A program made the position numbers and the translations under genes. Under the pieces are notes generated by a model. It had not been told where the DNA came from, did not search any database, and saw nothing but the letters and a program-made list of their open reading frames with translations. Below are positions 12,906-27,468 of a stretch of DNA of 64,000 bases, one piece after another; the first letter of the stretch is position 1; each line of letters starts with the position of its first letter. The DNA is from Vespa crabro (Eukaryota > Arthropoda > Insecta > Hymenoptera > Vespidae): the NCBI RefSeq assembly GCF_910589235.1, contig NC_060956.1:21871973-21935972 (forward strand), in the 5' to 3' direction.

Positions 12906-13866
12906 CGAGTGTTCCGAGTACGCTCAACTTGCCTGTAAAATCGAAGAATATACTGGCACGCACAACTGCTTGGATAAATTGTCGAGTTTAATGGACGAGA
13001 AGGGGAAGTAAAAGAAGAAGAAGAAGAAGAAGGGAGGAAGAGGAAGAAAAAAAGAGAGGGAAAAACGATCTCGAATCACCGCTGTTCGTTAATCTCGAGA
13101 CGAATGAACGGTGATAACGATCGTTGTTCGTCGATGATAACCAGGCTTTAATTCTTTCCTAGTTCACGTTGTACATATATCAGACAGAGAGACGGAGATA
13201 TTCACATACGCGAGCGGCGATATATTCGCATACACGTTTAGTTCATTTTGATCGAGTTATCGTTATTATTGCTTCTCACGTATCTCGAATTCTTTAGAAG
13301 AGGATCGATCGCGTGATCGACCCGATGATCGATGGGATCTCGAAAAAAAAAATATATATATATATATATGCACATACACATGTACAACGCATGAACATAC
13401 ATAGATAGTGACGGAAAGAAAAGTGTTCTTTATCGTTGTTACGTGTCATCGAAAGGTTTATCACGATAAAGACTTCGTCGGGTTTATCGTACGAAAAGGA
13501 AATGAGAAAGACTTTCTTCTTTGGTATGGATACGCGTTCGATTTGAAAACGGGAGCGTCATAATAACCTTTTTCGTCTGTTGGCATCGTCGTGACTCATT
13601 TTAAGGTCGCGCGTACTCCTCCGTCTCCGGTGCTGCTTGACCGAGTTGACACAGGCGGTGTTATTGGCGCTCTGGAGGGCCGCCAGGGTTGTTTACGTAC
13701 AAGCTGTACAAATATTATTTCCGGACAAACCGGTCCGTCGATCATTACGAAACTCCAGGCGGAAAGTTTCAACGGCTCCTCTCTTCTTCTCGTCCTTCGC
13801 TCTCTATCAAGTCTACTTTTTTTTTCTTTTCTTTCCTTCTTTCTTATTTTACTCCTTTTTTTCCCT

Positions 13867-13904
<38 letters not shown>

Positions 13905-14238
13905 ATTCTCGCCTCTTTTAAAAGTGCCACCACCACCAACATCGAGAGCAACCCCCATCGATCTCTTTCTTACGGATAGATAGATCCTCTTCTCTCTTTC
14001 GAAGTAGTCAAGATTCCGTTTGACTTTCCTGGAAAATAATTTCATTCCAACCGAGTGAAAGATAGAAAGGAAAGGTAAATGACTCAAACAAATATTTTAC
14101 GTGACTCCTTCTTAAACTCGTTTCACAGTCGATTATCTTTCACCGCTAAATGAATCATATAAATATCTGTCAATGATTTCTTCTTCTTCTTCTTTTTTTT
14201 TTCTTTTGCTTTTCAATGGAACGTGTTTGTGTATTTAA

Positions 14239-14272
<34 letters not shown>

Positions 14273-14883
14273 AAAAGAAAAGGAAAGGAAAAGAGGAAAA
14301 AAAGAAAGAAAATAGCAACGTTGAGAAGAATGAAAATTTTAGTTGTTTCGCATGAAATTGGTAGCGTGAAGTCAAGGAATAAATTTATAAATCGGTTATA
14401 TATAATCTTTTTACAAAATTCGAAGGCAGATTCTTAAGAAATCTCATTCGAGTAGAGCTTTTTTCTTTTCTGTTTTGTTTTTTTTTTTTTTTTTTTTTTT
14501 TTTTTCAATTTCGTCGGCGTATCTCTTCTCGCGAAAACGTCAAGGCACTCGATCAACCTACTTACGTATATAAAATAATATAATATAACATAAGTAACGG
14601 CGTATATTTCTATCCCCTTTCGCTGATATTCGTAGGCATGTGTATCTCTGAATCTGGAGTGGCATTCGCTTTATCTATCTTTCGTCAAAATTGGCTCGAT
14701 CGTAAGCGATCGACCGGAAGAACGCTTTTCACTGACCAACCGAGAACTTTTCGATTTATCTAGTATCGGCAACGTGTTTTTCAGATAATCGTCTTTCTAA
14801 TCATCCGTTTAATCGTTAGCTCTTCTTCTATTACAAGTAATTTCAAACGATTGGACGTATTTATTTTACTCCCGAGTTTCTTA

Positions 14884-14921
<38 letters not shown>

Positions 14922-15576
14922 CACACACGCATATATATATGTGTATTATTCTTTTCCTTATCATAACGTTTCTATTTTCTTTTTCTACGCGTTCCATTAT
15001 ACGCTCAAAAAGTTACGATGGAATTTATTTTTTAACGATCGACGTCGTCGACAGTTTTAACGACACGATAAATACATACTCAGACGATAGCTTGAAAACG
15101 AGAATGAGGGGCAAGATGGTTTCCTCTTACAAAAAAAAAAAAAAAAAAAAGAAAAAAAATATAAAAAGAAAAGAGAGAGAGAGAGAGGAGAGACAAGAAG
15201 ATAACGCAAGTCTAAGTAACTTTAAAAGAGGAGATAGGATATATAATAGCTAGAACAACCTATAACGCAAAAATAGGTGACCGGAAAATAGAAAGATAGT
15301 TTTGGAATTCCGCCAAATAATTTAGCTTTAAGACCTAACTCAAACGAACGTAGATGAGAAGTCGTCTACCTCTCTTTGATCGTAGACTTCTCTTGCTAGT
15401 TTAGTCCCGACACTCTCTTTGTGGCTCGTTTCATAGGAATTGTGACGATTCTATGTATTTCAAGTCTTTCGTTAGAAGACTCTTCTAACGCATAAACAGT
15501 CATCGAATGGTTTTAAGTGGGTTTTACCGAAATAACATTCGTACTTAACAGGAAACATCTCCAATTCTTTGATTTG

Positions 15577-15611
<35 letters not shown>

Positions 15612-16606
15612 AATAAACGAAATAAACGAAATAAACGAAAAATAAAAAGAAATGTTGAAAGATAGCTTTTGGTATTGGTGTTACCTACGATCGTAAATAA
15701 TTAACCGGAATTATTATAATTTATGTCGGTACACAGTTTCGTTAATCTGCCTTGTAAAAGAAAGAAGTTAATGCCACCAAACTATTTTATATCCTAGCTT
15801 GTATTCCCTTCTTATCTGTTATTTATTCCATTTATTCATCTTTAATAAACAACTTTTCTGGTGGATTTATTTTCTTTCCTTTGTTTTTTTTTACAATCGA
15901 TAATTTAGATTGCACTGCAATTTATGTTGCAGCTAATAATGGAAATCGCTTAAGTTAATAATGGTACTTTCCCTTTTACTTTTCCTTTTTCTTTATACCT
16001 CTCTCTATACATAAAAATTGAAATAGGATCGACAGGTAAGAAGGATCTTTTCTTTAACTAATATCCCCCATAGGATCGATTTTAAAATATTCTCCTAAGC
16101 AATAAATAGGAAGTCTATCCATGTTCCCTTTGTAGTTTGTCAAGGCCAAAGAAGAAAAGGAAAAAAAAAAAAAGAAAGATTTCTAAGCAAAGGTTAAAGG
16201 TGAGGAAAGAATGAGAGACAAACGTATCCGATCCACGTTTCCCTTAGAGTAAGAAATTAGTTCGTCAATGGCAATGCAACGTAACGTATATGCACGATAT
16301 AAATACATATATGTATACATACATATGCATATATGTTTATCGTAAGAGAAATATCGAGAAATTTTAGGAAGGTAAGCGAGACCGTACGCGGCCATTCACC
16401 ATCGTCAGAATCAATGGTCCCATTGTCACATCGTGGGAGACCTTTCTTCGTGGTGAACGTTTCGACGAACAAAGGAGTGCCTGGAACCGATTCGTAAGAC
16501 TTACCTATACACTGTACCAACTCCGTGGTCCTTCTTTTTTAGCCAAATGCCGGGTCTCCTTTTTCTTTTTTTTTGCCTTTCCTTTCCTTTCTCGATGTTT
16601 GTGTCG

Positions 16607-16643
<37 letters not shown>

Positions 16644-16836
16644 GTAAGTAGGCGAATGCCGACGAAGAAACTTGTGTGCGAATATTCTCCTTGGCACATT
16701 CTCCTTTCGTATCTTTTTCCTTTTTTTTCACGAGATTTAAACACAATGTTTCTTTCTCCGACTTGTACAATGAAACGCGATAAGAAATTCGATTCCGTGT
16801 TTCCGTGGGTGTATGTTTGTATATATAAATAAATAA

Positions 16837-16868
<32 letters not shown>

Positions 16869-17679
16869 GATTTGTATACATAATACGTACGTGTGCATAC
16901 CGAACTGGAAAATGGATCTACTCTAATAATATTGACTATCCTGTATCGCGGAAACAAAGAAATGTAGTTTTGAAATAAAAGCGATATCTAGTTCTCCGAA
17001 TTGATTCGATATTTATTCGTTGGGAGAGAGGAGGGGACATGGATTGGGTAGCGGGGAGGGGAAGTGGAATTTTTCTATTTACTCACGTCCTCGATGTGCA
17101 CGTGCGCGCGCGCGCGCGCATGTGTGTGTGTATGACCTGTGTACATACGAAAGATTAATCCCCACTTTTCTTCAAATTCGAGAGATTACGTGTGACAAAC
17201 AATAGAAAGAACGACGTTAGGGGGTAAAACTTATTTGGAGACTCGTTATCAGAGCACATATTTGACACTCGTTATCTTTCCTAGGATCGAATGGTTACCT
17301 TACCGTTCGTTGATTCTCTCCTAACTCTTCGTCGCGTGTTTCTCTTCTCTTTGTTTGAAGAGTTTAAGCAAGAGGAGATTAGAGACGAAACTGTGATGGT
17401 CGTCAACGTTACGTGAAATTAATTTATAAGGTGCGAAAAGCAACGACGGTAACTATATATTTACACAGATACGTAATACTTTCATAATTTTCCTTTAGTC
17501 CATTTAATGGAAGGTGAATGGCTTTGATATCAAATTTTTGGGAACGTTATGATTCTATTTTTTTTCTTTCTTTTTTTTTTCCTTTTTCATTAAATATCTT
17601 GGATACGTAAAAATATATATTTCTTTTCCTTTTTATTCTTTTAATAGTATACGCATCGAGTATATTTTTGTAGGAAGGG

Positions 17680-17747
<68 letters not shown>

Positions 17748-18752
17748 AGTGAGGGGCGAAAGACAAGGGGAAGATCAGAGTAGGGGAAGTGAGAACAAGA
17801 GGGTCGCTTTGTGAATAGCCAGGAACCCCTCGGTCTCTTTCTCTCTCTCAGACATGGGCTTCACGGTGTGGATTATCGCCAAGGGGATAGAATTGACTAC
17901 GAAATTGAAGGGCTTTCGCTCTGGGCAATTTGGAACGGACCGCCCTAAAACTGCCGCCAATTTCCGCGTTAATGGTTAAATTCGAGAAACGGTACTTGGA
18001 CCCTCCTTAGAATCGAACCCCTTCCTCTTTTCCCCTGCGACCTCCTTACGAGGAAAATTACTTTGGGTAACCGGTGCTTCTGATTCTCGATGCTATTCCA
18101 AAGGGAGAGAATCCCTTTTTCGTGGATTAGGATTCGAACGAGATCAAGATCGGTTGGTTCCTCTCGTTTTGTGTTAGGTGGTTGGGGTTTATCTCTTTCA
18201 AATATCATATATACTCCAGGGAAATAAGATATATTAGATAAAATATCACAAATATATGTACGTATATATTTTTAATGTATATTACAAGTACAAATTGCGT
18301 TTTACACCAGACACGTTTTTTTCCCCCCTTTCAAATTCATATCGCAAGATCGATTATATATACTTGCTGCATGTCGTGCTGGGTATATGGAATAGAGAAT
18401 TTTCTTTCTTTCTTTCTTTCTATAAGATAAAGTTGAAGATAGAAAAATTTTGTCGAACACGAAATAGAGAAAAGATCGAGAGAAGAGATCGAGAAGGATG
18501 AGAAAAAGGAAGAGGGGGAGAGGGCGCTTGTATACGCACGAACGCACGCGCTATAGCCGGTGTACACTGTTCGCAATAATGAGGAGTTTGCACAGACCGG
18601 GATCCCGACGTTCTTCAAACAAGGAGAGCAAGGACAAACAGTCGTATATGGGCGGACGGACAAACACGCCACGCCACGAATCACACAGCGTCTATTCGCG
18701 TCTCTCGCCCACTCGCATCTTTCTCTCTCTCTCTCTCTCTCTCTCTTTCTAT

Positions 18753-18804
<52 letters not shown>

Positions 18805-20343
18805 CGCGCACACGCAGACAGAAGTCTGGCTGACCAAAGAGAGCACGGGAGAGGGAGTCGTAACGAACGAAGGTTCTACAATACCACCCTTCCCACTATA
18901 CGGACTATCGACCATCACCCTCGCTCAACAAGCACCATAAGCGATATGGTGGCTAATATTTGCCAGGCTAAGCACACAAATACAATACAGTACTGTTTAC
19001 TTGCCGTCAGTGCCTCTCAACCGCTCTTTTCGGATCACGACCATAAACCAATACACGTCTTACTTTCTCCTTACTCTTATTGGTTGGCTTAATTACTGTT
19101 ATTTTCAATTTATGACATTCTACAGGGCTGAGAATATAAATTTACTTTCTACGTTTTTCTTTCTTTCTTCCTTCCTTCCTTCCTTCCTTCCTTTCTTTCT
19201 TTCTTTCTTTCTTTTTTATTGGCGTTGTAAATCCGTTAAATCATTTTTATGATACTCTCTTTCTCTCCATTCGTACAAGCGATGGAATTTTTGTCTTTTC
19301 GATTTGTCACGGTAAAAGATAGAACGTTCGCTTTTATCTACTCGACAAACATATATCGAGACCGATAGACGAGTGGATCGTTTGTATTTGACTTATTGAT
19401 CATCCGTTCAAGTCAAGTAAGTACGAGTCATAAAAAAGAAAAAAAGAAAAAATAAAAAGAAAATAAATAAAAAAAAAAAAAAAAAAAGAAGAAAAAGAAA
19501 AAAAACGATAAGATTTTATCTCCTTTGTACTTCGATCCTAACTGCGAACGTGTATCTTTTGAAGTTCCTTTGAAATCTTTTACGGAAGCGATTTGAAGTA
19601 CCTGCAAAAATATGGGTTTACGACGATTTCTTATTATTAAGCGTTGTAAAATGTTTTTACGATATACGGAGAATTTTCTTATTGCTTCGTTTCTTTATAT
19701 TGTTTCGTTGTCGAAGAATATCAGAACACGTGTCTCTTTAATAAACGTAAATGCGTTCGGTTCGAAAGAAAACTTGACGAGCGGGGTGAATTCGGTTAGG
19801 TTGACTTATCCGAGAGTCACTTCCATCCCTCTGTTCTCTATCGAATTAGCATAAGTAAGCTGGTGTAGCGAGGTAAGGATACGCGAGCTAAGTCGATGTA
19901 ACTAAATTAGAGGTAGAGCCTTCTTGATCTCGTTAGAAACTCGATCGGTGGCCCGTATTTTCGTGTCCTCCGTCGTAGGTACTTACTTACTTACACCGTT
20001 GTCGTCGTCGTCGTCGTCGTCAATGTCTCCTTCGTTTTACGACTACTGGAACGTATCTTCGAGATCGTCAATCTTATATCAAATCTCATTGGATCGTCCG
20101 TAATAAATCTCGACACGCGTACGAAGAATTTAGAATATCGATGTTATTGAAAATTGGCAGATAGATAAATACCATGAATTATGTTTAGATATGCGCGTAT
20201 ATAATATCGTAATGCGAAATGAAATTTCATGGGCAAGTCGATATACATCTATGTGTATATATATATATATATATATATCGATTAACCTGACCACAAAACT
20301 ACGCATCCGTCTATATAGATACGTTTTTTATATTATTATTATC

Positions 20344-20375
<32 letters not shown>

Positions 20376-20890
20376 TCCCGTCCTTTTCTATCGCGAAACC
20401 GCAAACTCCAGGCATAACCCTCTCTCCCGAGCTCCTTCTATTCCTTGACGAAGTGATGCGTATTAATCGTTTCCTTCTCGACTGCGAGATCATCTCCCAG
20501 TAGAAGCGGTCGCGGCATTCTGGCATTACGGTGTAGGGGTCAGCTGCTCGGTGGTTTGCGAACTATCTCAATTTGCCTAAGCCGCAACCGCGTGGCAACC
20601 ACGAAAACCGCAACTTCCCTCGTCCGTGGGCAGCTTCGTTCCTCTTTCTCTCCTCGCCCCGTCACCCTAACTATACTCCCTACCACCTCTCTTTCTCTTT
20701 CCTCCATCCTCTCATCCTCCACCTTTCCTAGCTATTGTCTCGCCCATTCTCCTACTTCTCCGATTCACCTCTTAGTCTCGAGAATTTAGCAACTGCTCCT
20801 CGACAGCGTAATCTCCGACCACAGGATCTTCTCTGTTCCGAAGCTTGGCCAAAGCTTTGCTGGAAAGCCTCTGACTTCGTTGTGTGTGCG

Positions 20891-20935
<45 letters not shown>

Positions 20936-22556
20936 AAGAGAGAGAGAGAGAGAGAATGGAGGTAACAAGAGGACAACCACTCTAGTGTTGTACTTTCCTT
21001 TCTACGAGAGGTCCAGCGATTTTAACGATAGTATCAGCGCGACACAAGGATTCTCTAAATTCCACCGTGGATTTGCGAGTAACCACGAGCCAAGTGGAAA
21101 GCCCAATGACTCCTTCAATCTTATCTGCTTTTACTCGATCCCTTCTACTGCGTCTATTATTATATAACGGTTCTAAGACTTAAGGATTAGTGATAACCTA
21201 TTGTTTAAGAATTAACCAGGAATATAAAATTTTCTTCTCGATCGGGATAATCGAGGACGAGATCCATACGAACGGATTTACATGATTACATAGGATAACC
21301 TAACGACGAAATCGATTCGTACATGTGTATTATCGATGGAAATCTTTCAAAAACGAACGAGAGTCGATTACATTATATTTCCCATTACAAATCTTGACTT
21401 ATTAATTTTTCCAATCCTTTATGTAAATTTCATCGATCCTTCTTCAAAACATTTTAGGGTCGAAACATTGTTGTTCAATTCTTTCTTTCTTTCTTTTTCT
21501 TATATCGTTGAAACTTCTGTTCACTTTTTTCTCCTTTTCATTTTTATTTTTCATTTTACATTTGTTTATAGAGAGATATGTGGGTTTGGAGATATATCTG
21601 TTTACGTGTGTATGTACGTCGCAGCAACGAACGGAAAGAAATACGCTTTGAACCGTGTAATCCTTTGATCATGTAAAAATTGGTTCGTCGAACCTGAAGA
21701 GGAAGAGAGAGAGAGAATACGCGTCGACTTTCATTCTTCCTTTTACCGTGGACTTTTGATCCGAAGGATCGATTATGACTCGATCAGCACGGGCCAGCTG
21801 GCAGGTTCCATTTAGAAAAGGAAGAGAGAAGTAGTAGAGAGGAGGAGGAGGAGGAGGAGGAGGAGTAGAATTCTTCGCTAAAGAGGGCAGAACCAAACAC
21901 CGAGTGAGAGAAGGTCTTTTTGTGTATATCGAGAGTACCAGACTTCTTCTATGGATTTTTAGTCTTTGTCGGTGGTTGAACCGAAGTAGTAGTAAAGGAG
22001 GTAGAGGAGCTGGAGGAGGAGCTAGAGGAGAAGGAGGAGAAGACTTCCATCTCATTCGATTACAACGGCTCGATTGTGATCGAGGTCACTAGAGGTGCAG
22101 AGGCACCTCCCTCTTAACTCGAGGGCGATCGTCTTCCGTCTCTCTCTCTCTCTCTCTCGACCTCCCCTTCCTTTTTTTCTTTCTACTATTCGACACGAAA
22201 GTCCTCGAAAATGCTTGCAGCAAGCAACTTATCTTTCAACAGTTATCTAAACGCGTGTTTAAAAATTGTCGATAAAATAGAATTTTTTTCTTTCTTCCTT
22301 TTTCTTTTTTTTCTTCTTTCTTTTTTCTTGTCGAACTCGTTCGAACGATAGTTTAATCGGAGCTTCGAAAAGTCGAATAGAAACGATCCTACAGGTCGTC
22401 GAAAATGCGTTTGTAAGCGCGTCCAAGTGGTCGCGTTACAAATATACGTATATGTATGTATATATGCAAACACACACACACACATATATACACATATATC
22501 TATCTACGTATGATGCTTTTGTATATGCGTGCATGCGCGCATGCATGTATGTGTAT

Positions 22557-22617
<61 letters not shown>

Positions 22618-22970
22618 CGCAAGCACGTGCACGAACGAGCGTCTATATACAGTCGAGAACCTCATAGTTTCGGTTGTAGCGTGTAATCCTCCCGGACACC
22701 GCAAACGTGTAATTAACACTTGCTCCGTCTCTCTTCTCTCTCTCTCTCTCTCTCTCACTCTCTCTCTCTTCCTCTCTATTCCTCTTCTACTACTCTGTTC
22801 TAGCTCGTCGTACCGCGTATACTACATACGACAGTGTAGTTTCACGTACGGGGGAGGTAATCGTGCGTGCACGCGTGTTCACGCGCACCTACCATCATCT
22901 CTCTCTCTCTCTCTCTCTTCCTCTTTATAGTAGAGTATACCACCGTTGGATCTCGTGTTTCCACTTACTA

Positions 22971-23001
<31 letters not shown>

Positions 23002-23072
23002 GTTGTACGTGTCGTATCGCTTTCTCCTATGTAACAGCATATAGATATCGCGGTGAGAGACTCTATACGTGT

Positions 23073-23112
<40 letters not shown>

Positions 23113-25570
23113 AACGAACGAGCGAGCGAGCAAGTGAGCGCGCACTCGCGCCCACGCTTACTCCTCGAGCGAACAGATGTACGGAATTAATTATTCGACG
23201 TGCAGGAAACCACCGACGACACGGCTGCTTCTTCGTTCGTACGCGCGTATCGAATTATGTCGGACAAAGCGACGCCTTCATGGAGAATTTCACTGGCAAG
23301 AGGAAAGACCGCCCATCTTGCTTCATTCCATATGTACAATATTTCTTTTTGATTTATTTATACATTTTCCTTTACTTTTCTTTAACTTTTCTTTTCTATT
23401 ATTTTCTTTTCTTTCTATTGCGTCTTCTTTTCGTCTTCTAAGCCCTTTTTTCCTTACTTATTAGTTCCTTATTTATATGTAAAAGAAAAAAAAAAAGAAA
23501 AGAAAAAGAAATGCTGAGAGCAAAGGTAGTATACAAAAAAAAAGAAAATAAATAAATAAATAAATAAATAAATAAACTTTTGTTTTTTATCCTTAGGGTC
23601 CACCACAACCAGGGCAGCCATTCAAGTTCACAGTGAACGAGTCTTGCGACAGGATCAAAGAGGAGTTTAGCTTCTTACAAGCGCAGTATCACACGTGAGT
23701 TGTTCCCATAGTTCCTTTCTTTTTTTCTTTCTTTCATTCTTTTTCTGTCCATTGTGGGTCCTCGTCCTTTATCCTTATAGAGAGCGAGTCAATAACTGGT
23801 TATAAAAAGAAAGAAAAAGAAAAAAGAAATTATTCGCTTGGTACGCTTATAGAAACGAAATTATAGAAACGAAAGTTTTCACGAAATTTCGTAGAAAATG
23901 TAAGTTTCGTATAATTAATTTCAATCGATCTTTTTCCAACTTATATCCATCGAATGAAAAGAGGGGGAGAAAAAAAAGTAAAAGAAAAAAGTTAGCTCAA
24001 GTTAGCTTGGCTTAGCTCAACATAGCTTTAGCTAGGCTAGCAATGGTAGGTAGAGAAGGTATATCATCGTCGGGAGGGCTCGCTCTGTATTATGGATCGT
24101 TCTTTTGAGGGCGCTCGCGCGCTCCTGGCGCATGAGAGACTGGGAACAAATGCAGCTGGCGGCGGCGGCGGCGGCGACGGCGGCAGCAGGAGGCTTCTTC
24201 TTTGAGGTGCACGCGACGCGCGGAAGCCATAAGTGATTTACGACGAAACGTGGCTATCGGCGAACGCTTAATGGTACTCTTGCGTTCGCGATATTCTTTT
24301 CCTTTCTTTCTTTTTTTTTCTTTTTTTTTTTTCTTCTAGACCTATGTATGTCGCTATACGACGGACCGACCTATAGATAACCTTCTCTCTTTTTCCTTAG
24401 GTTACGCGAGTGATGGTTATACTCATCTATCTATCCCTCTCTCTGTGCGAATACGAAATCGAGGAAACCTTACCACTTGTCTTTGCATTTTTCAACGTTC
24501 CCCCGTACCATTCGAACTTTACCTTTTGTCTCTGTCCTTTTCTATTTTTCCACTATTCGATATACGCCGGAACTTCCGCGACCTTTTGCGCGCTATGTCT
24601 CTCGCTCTTACATTTTCCTTTTTCTTTTTCTCTCTTTTTTTTTTTTTTTTTCGTATCTTTCTATCGTCGGATCGTACGCGTCATATCGGCTAGGTCCTTT
24701 GTTCTACGACCAGTAGTGTTTAAAAAAATAAAAAAAGAAAAAAAAAAAATTATAGAATGGAAAAAGAATCGATGAAGAAACGTTCGGACAGAAACTTTTC
24801 AACTTTTCTTTTCCTTTCTTTTCCCATTTTTTTTGTTTTCTTTTTTTTTTTTTTCCTTTCCTTTTTCGTCACGTTTTATTTCTCCGTACGATTTCGACGT
24901 AATCGAGCTGTTAAACATTTTTGATTATTTCTGTTTAGATTGAAGCTGGAGTGCGAAAAGTTGGCGACCGACAAGATCGAGATACAACGGCATTATGTGA
25001 TGGTAAGGAGTAGAAAAAAAAAAAAGAAACAAAAATCATTATTTAAAGTTAATTTTACACGAGCACATGATGATACTTCCTCTCGCTTTCTCCATTTTCG
25101 TCCCCACACTCCCCACGCCCCCGTCTACATACATTCTATTCCGTGCAATTATGCTCGCTCGACCGCTAAACCACCGAGACTTTTTAACATTAATTGCGTT
25201 CTCACCGTGCAGACTTTGCGTTGGGGTCTCCCTTCTGTTAGATTTCTCTATCTCTTTTTCTCTCTCTCTCTCTCTCTCTCGTGCACGCGTGCTGTATTCT
25301 ACGTGTAATATATATACGTAGGTATATCCATATCTATAGACACATATCTATGTGTATACTTATTCTAGCTTACATACGAGCAAGCACGCGGTACACTCCT
25401 ATCGTGCATAGCTAATGATACTAAGAGCCAGTGGTGCTCATCGATTTACCGAAGTCACGTTGCTCGTGCTTTGGGTATCTAATGACAAACTAATACGTAG
25501 TAATGGCAGACCGTTGTCCAACGGCTGGTTAATGCCTTTGGATTACGTGGTCGTTCTCATTGGCTTGCTA

Positions 25571-25643
<73 letters not shown>

Positions 25644-26118
25644 CTCTGTCTCTCTGTATTCAACGTTCACGCCGCGGTCGATCGAGTTCAGGCAGAGTCA
25701 GCTAATTACGTTGGACCTGTTCGGCTATCGTGCTATATCGGCGTGACTTTGCGTGGAAACTTGTCGGAGATAACGAGAACGCGTAATTAACGAGTTTCTT
25801 TTACCACAGCCATCTTCGGAAACGTCTTTCTTTCTCTCTCTCTCTCTCTCTCTCTGACTCACTTTAATTCTTTTTTTTTTGTTTTGATCGGTCGATGTAT
25901 CGATTCAAAGTCGAAACGACTCTCTCCCTTATATCGAGTTCTCTTTCAAGGTGCATTTTCTGTCGATCGATAGACGCCGTTGGAAAAGCTTCTTCTAAAG
26001 AGAATACGTTTTCGACGCATTGGATGCCGATCGACAGAGTCGAATTTCGGTCAAGTCGATAGCTTCTTTTACGAGCTCGTAAAATCAGCTTTACGAAAAT
26101 GGCTATGCTATATCTGTT

Positions 26119-26152
<34 letters not shown>

Positions 26153-26996
26153 GTTTTGTATCTACCTCTATCTCTTCTTGGTTAGCCTTTGTCCGCTTAA
26201 CGTTAATTACAATTCCACACGTTCCGAGATTTTGTGCTTTGATGCCAACGAAGAGATAGTAGAGAGAGAGAGAGAGGGAGACCAAAGTGCGATCCGTTTG
26301 ACTCGCTACACGCGTGTCAAGTTTACCAAGTTCGAACGAGCCACCAACAACAGGGATCGCTTTCGTGCAAGTTGACCTGCCAATTTCGAAAGGTTATTCT
26401 CGTGGCCAGAAACGATCGACCGAGACTCGACGTTGTTCCCGATCTATCGCGTTGAATTCTGACCCATCGTTCTATTTTAGATATTTTCTCTCAACGTCGT
26501 AAAAGTCGCAAAAGTTTCTTAAGAAAATAAAACGACGAGAATAGGAAAATCATCGATAATTTAATTTAAGTGATGATTTATAATCGATTTGCCGTTAAAT
26601 TAGAAATTATCAAAATTAATTCAATTAAATGCTATCGCATATTTTTTTTATCTGCAAATGATCATCACGAAATATTGAAATTCGATTTCGATAGATCCAG
26701 GATTCCAATGAGGATCCTAGATCCTATAGAGGAGTATCCCCAACTTACGTGGACGACGGAACGATTCGTTTATCAAATTTCAACGATAGGAGAGAAGGCA
26801 GAAGGCAATTAATACTTTAGCTCGGGTCGAAGGTTAATGGTTCGTGCGTAATTACTTTGCAACGTATCGCGTTCTATTCTACATTCATCGCGCGAGGATA
26901 TGCGGGACGCGTTTCAACGCGCATCCCCCACCGCTCTCGCGAACTCTTCATCTCTCTCTTTCTCCCTTTACTCGAGGAACGCATGCATGCGCGCGT

Positions 26997-27030
<34 letters not shown>

Positions 27031-27415
27031 GTGTCACACCGACGGATATATTTTAAGCGCGTGTACGTGATCTTGTTAGCCACCACGTGCACATCGGCTC
27101 GATACTAATTTATTGTTGTCCCTCACGGGCCGGTGGCAGGCAGCAAGCAAGCTAGCTAGCAAGCAAGCAAGCAAGCAAGCAAGCAACCCAACCAACCAAC
27201 CAACCTAGCTAGCAAGCAAGCAAGTAACATTGGAACAACGACGTTGCGTTGCTGTTTTGCTTTCGGTTCACGACGTGTTCCTGTTTTGTGTCAGGAAGAG
27301 TCGATGCCGATGGGGTAATAGGTATAGCGTAGGAGGAAGAAGTATGGTAGAGAAGGGTGTCCATCGTCTCCACCCCTCCTTCACTATCGTTCACTCTCTC
27401 GATCTTGTTTTTATC

Positions 27416-27468
<53 letters not shown>

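Larger units (their letters stand above)
6507..23596 (+). other. gro: groucho intron 1 (17.1 kb)
   Basis: GTAAGT donor, TTATCCTTAG acceptor. It is filled with microsatellites and homopolymers, including A runs of about 42 nt at 11213-11254 and 31 nt at 14240-14270. Between these lie islands of mixed, CpG-containing sequence (about 10730-10930, 13560-13780, 16370-16510, 17840-18200, 20500-20640). No second gene is supported. A long first intron of a developmental regulator commonly holds enhancers and alternative first exons; here that is inference. Confidence 0.85.

Noticed and set aside
17995..18030. Minus-strand GGGGTTCGATTC resembling a tRNA T-arm
   Set aside because: The bases flanking the loop do not pair as a T stem and no A-box or acceptor stem is found at the right distance.
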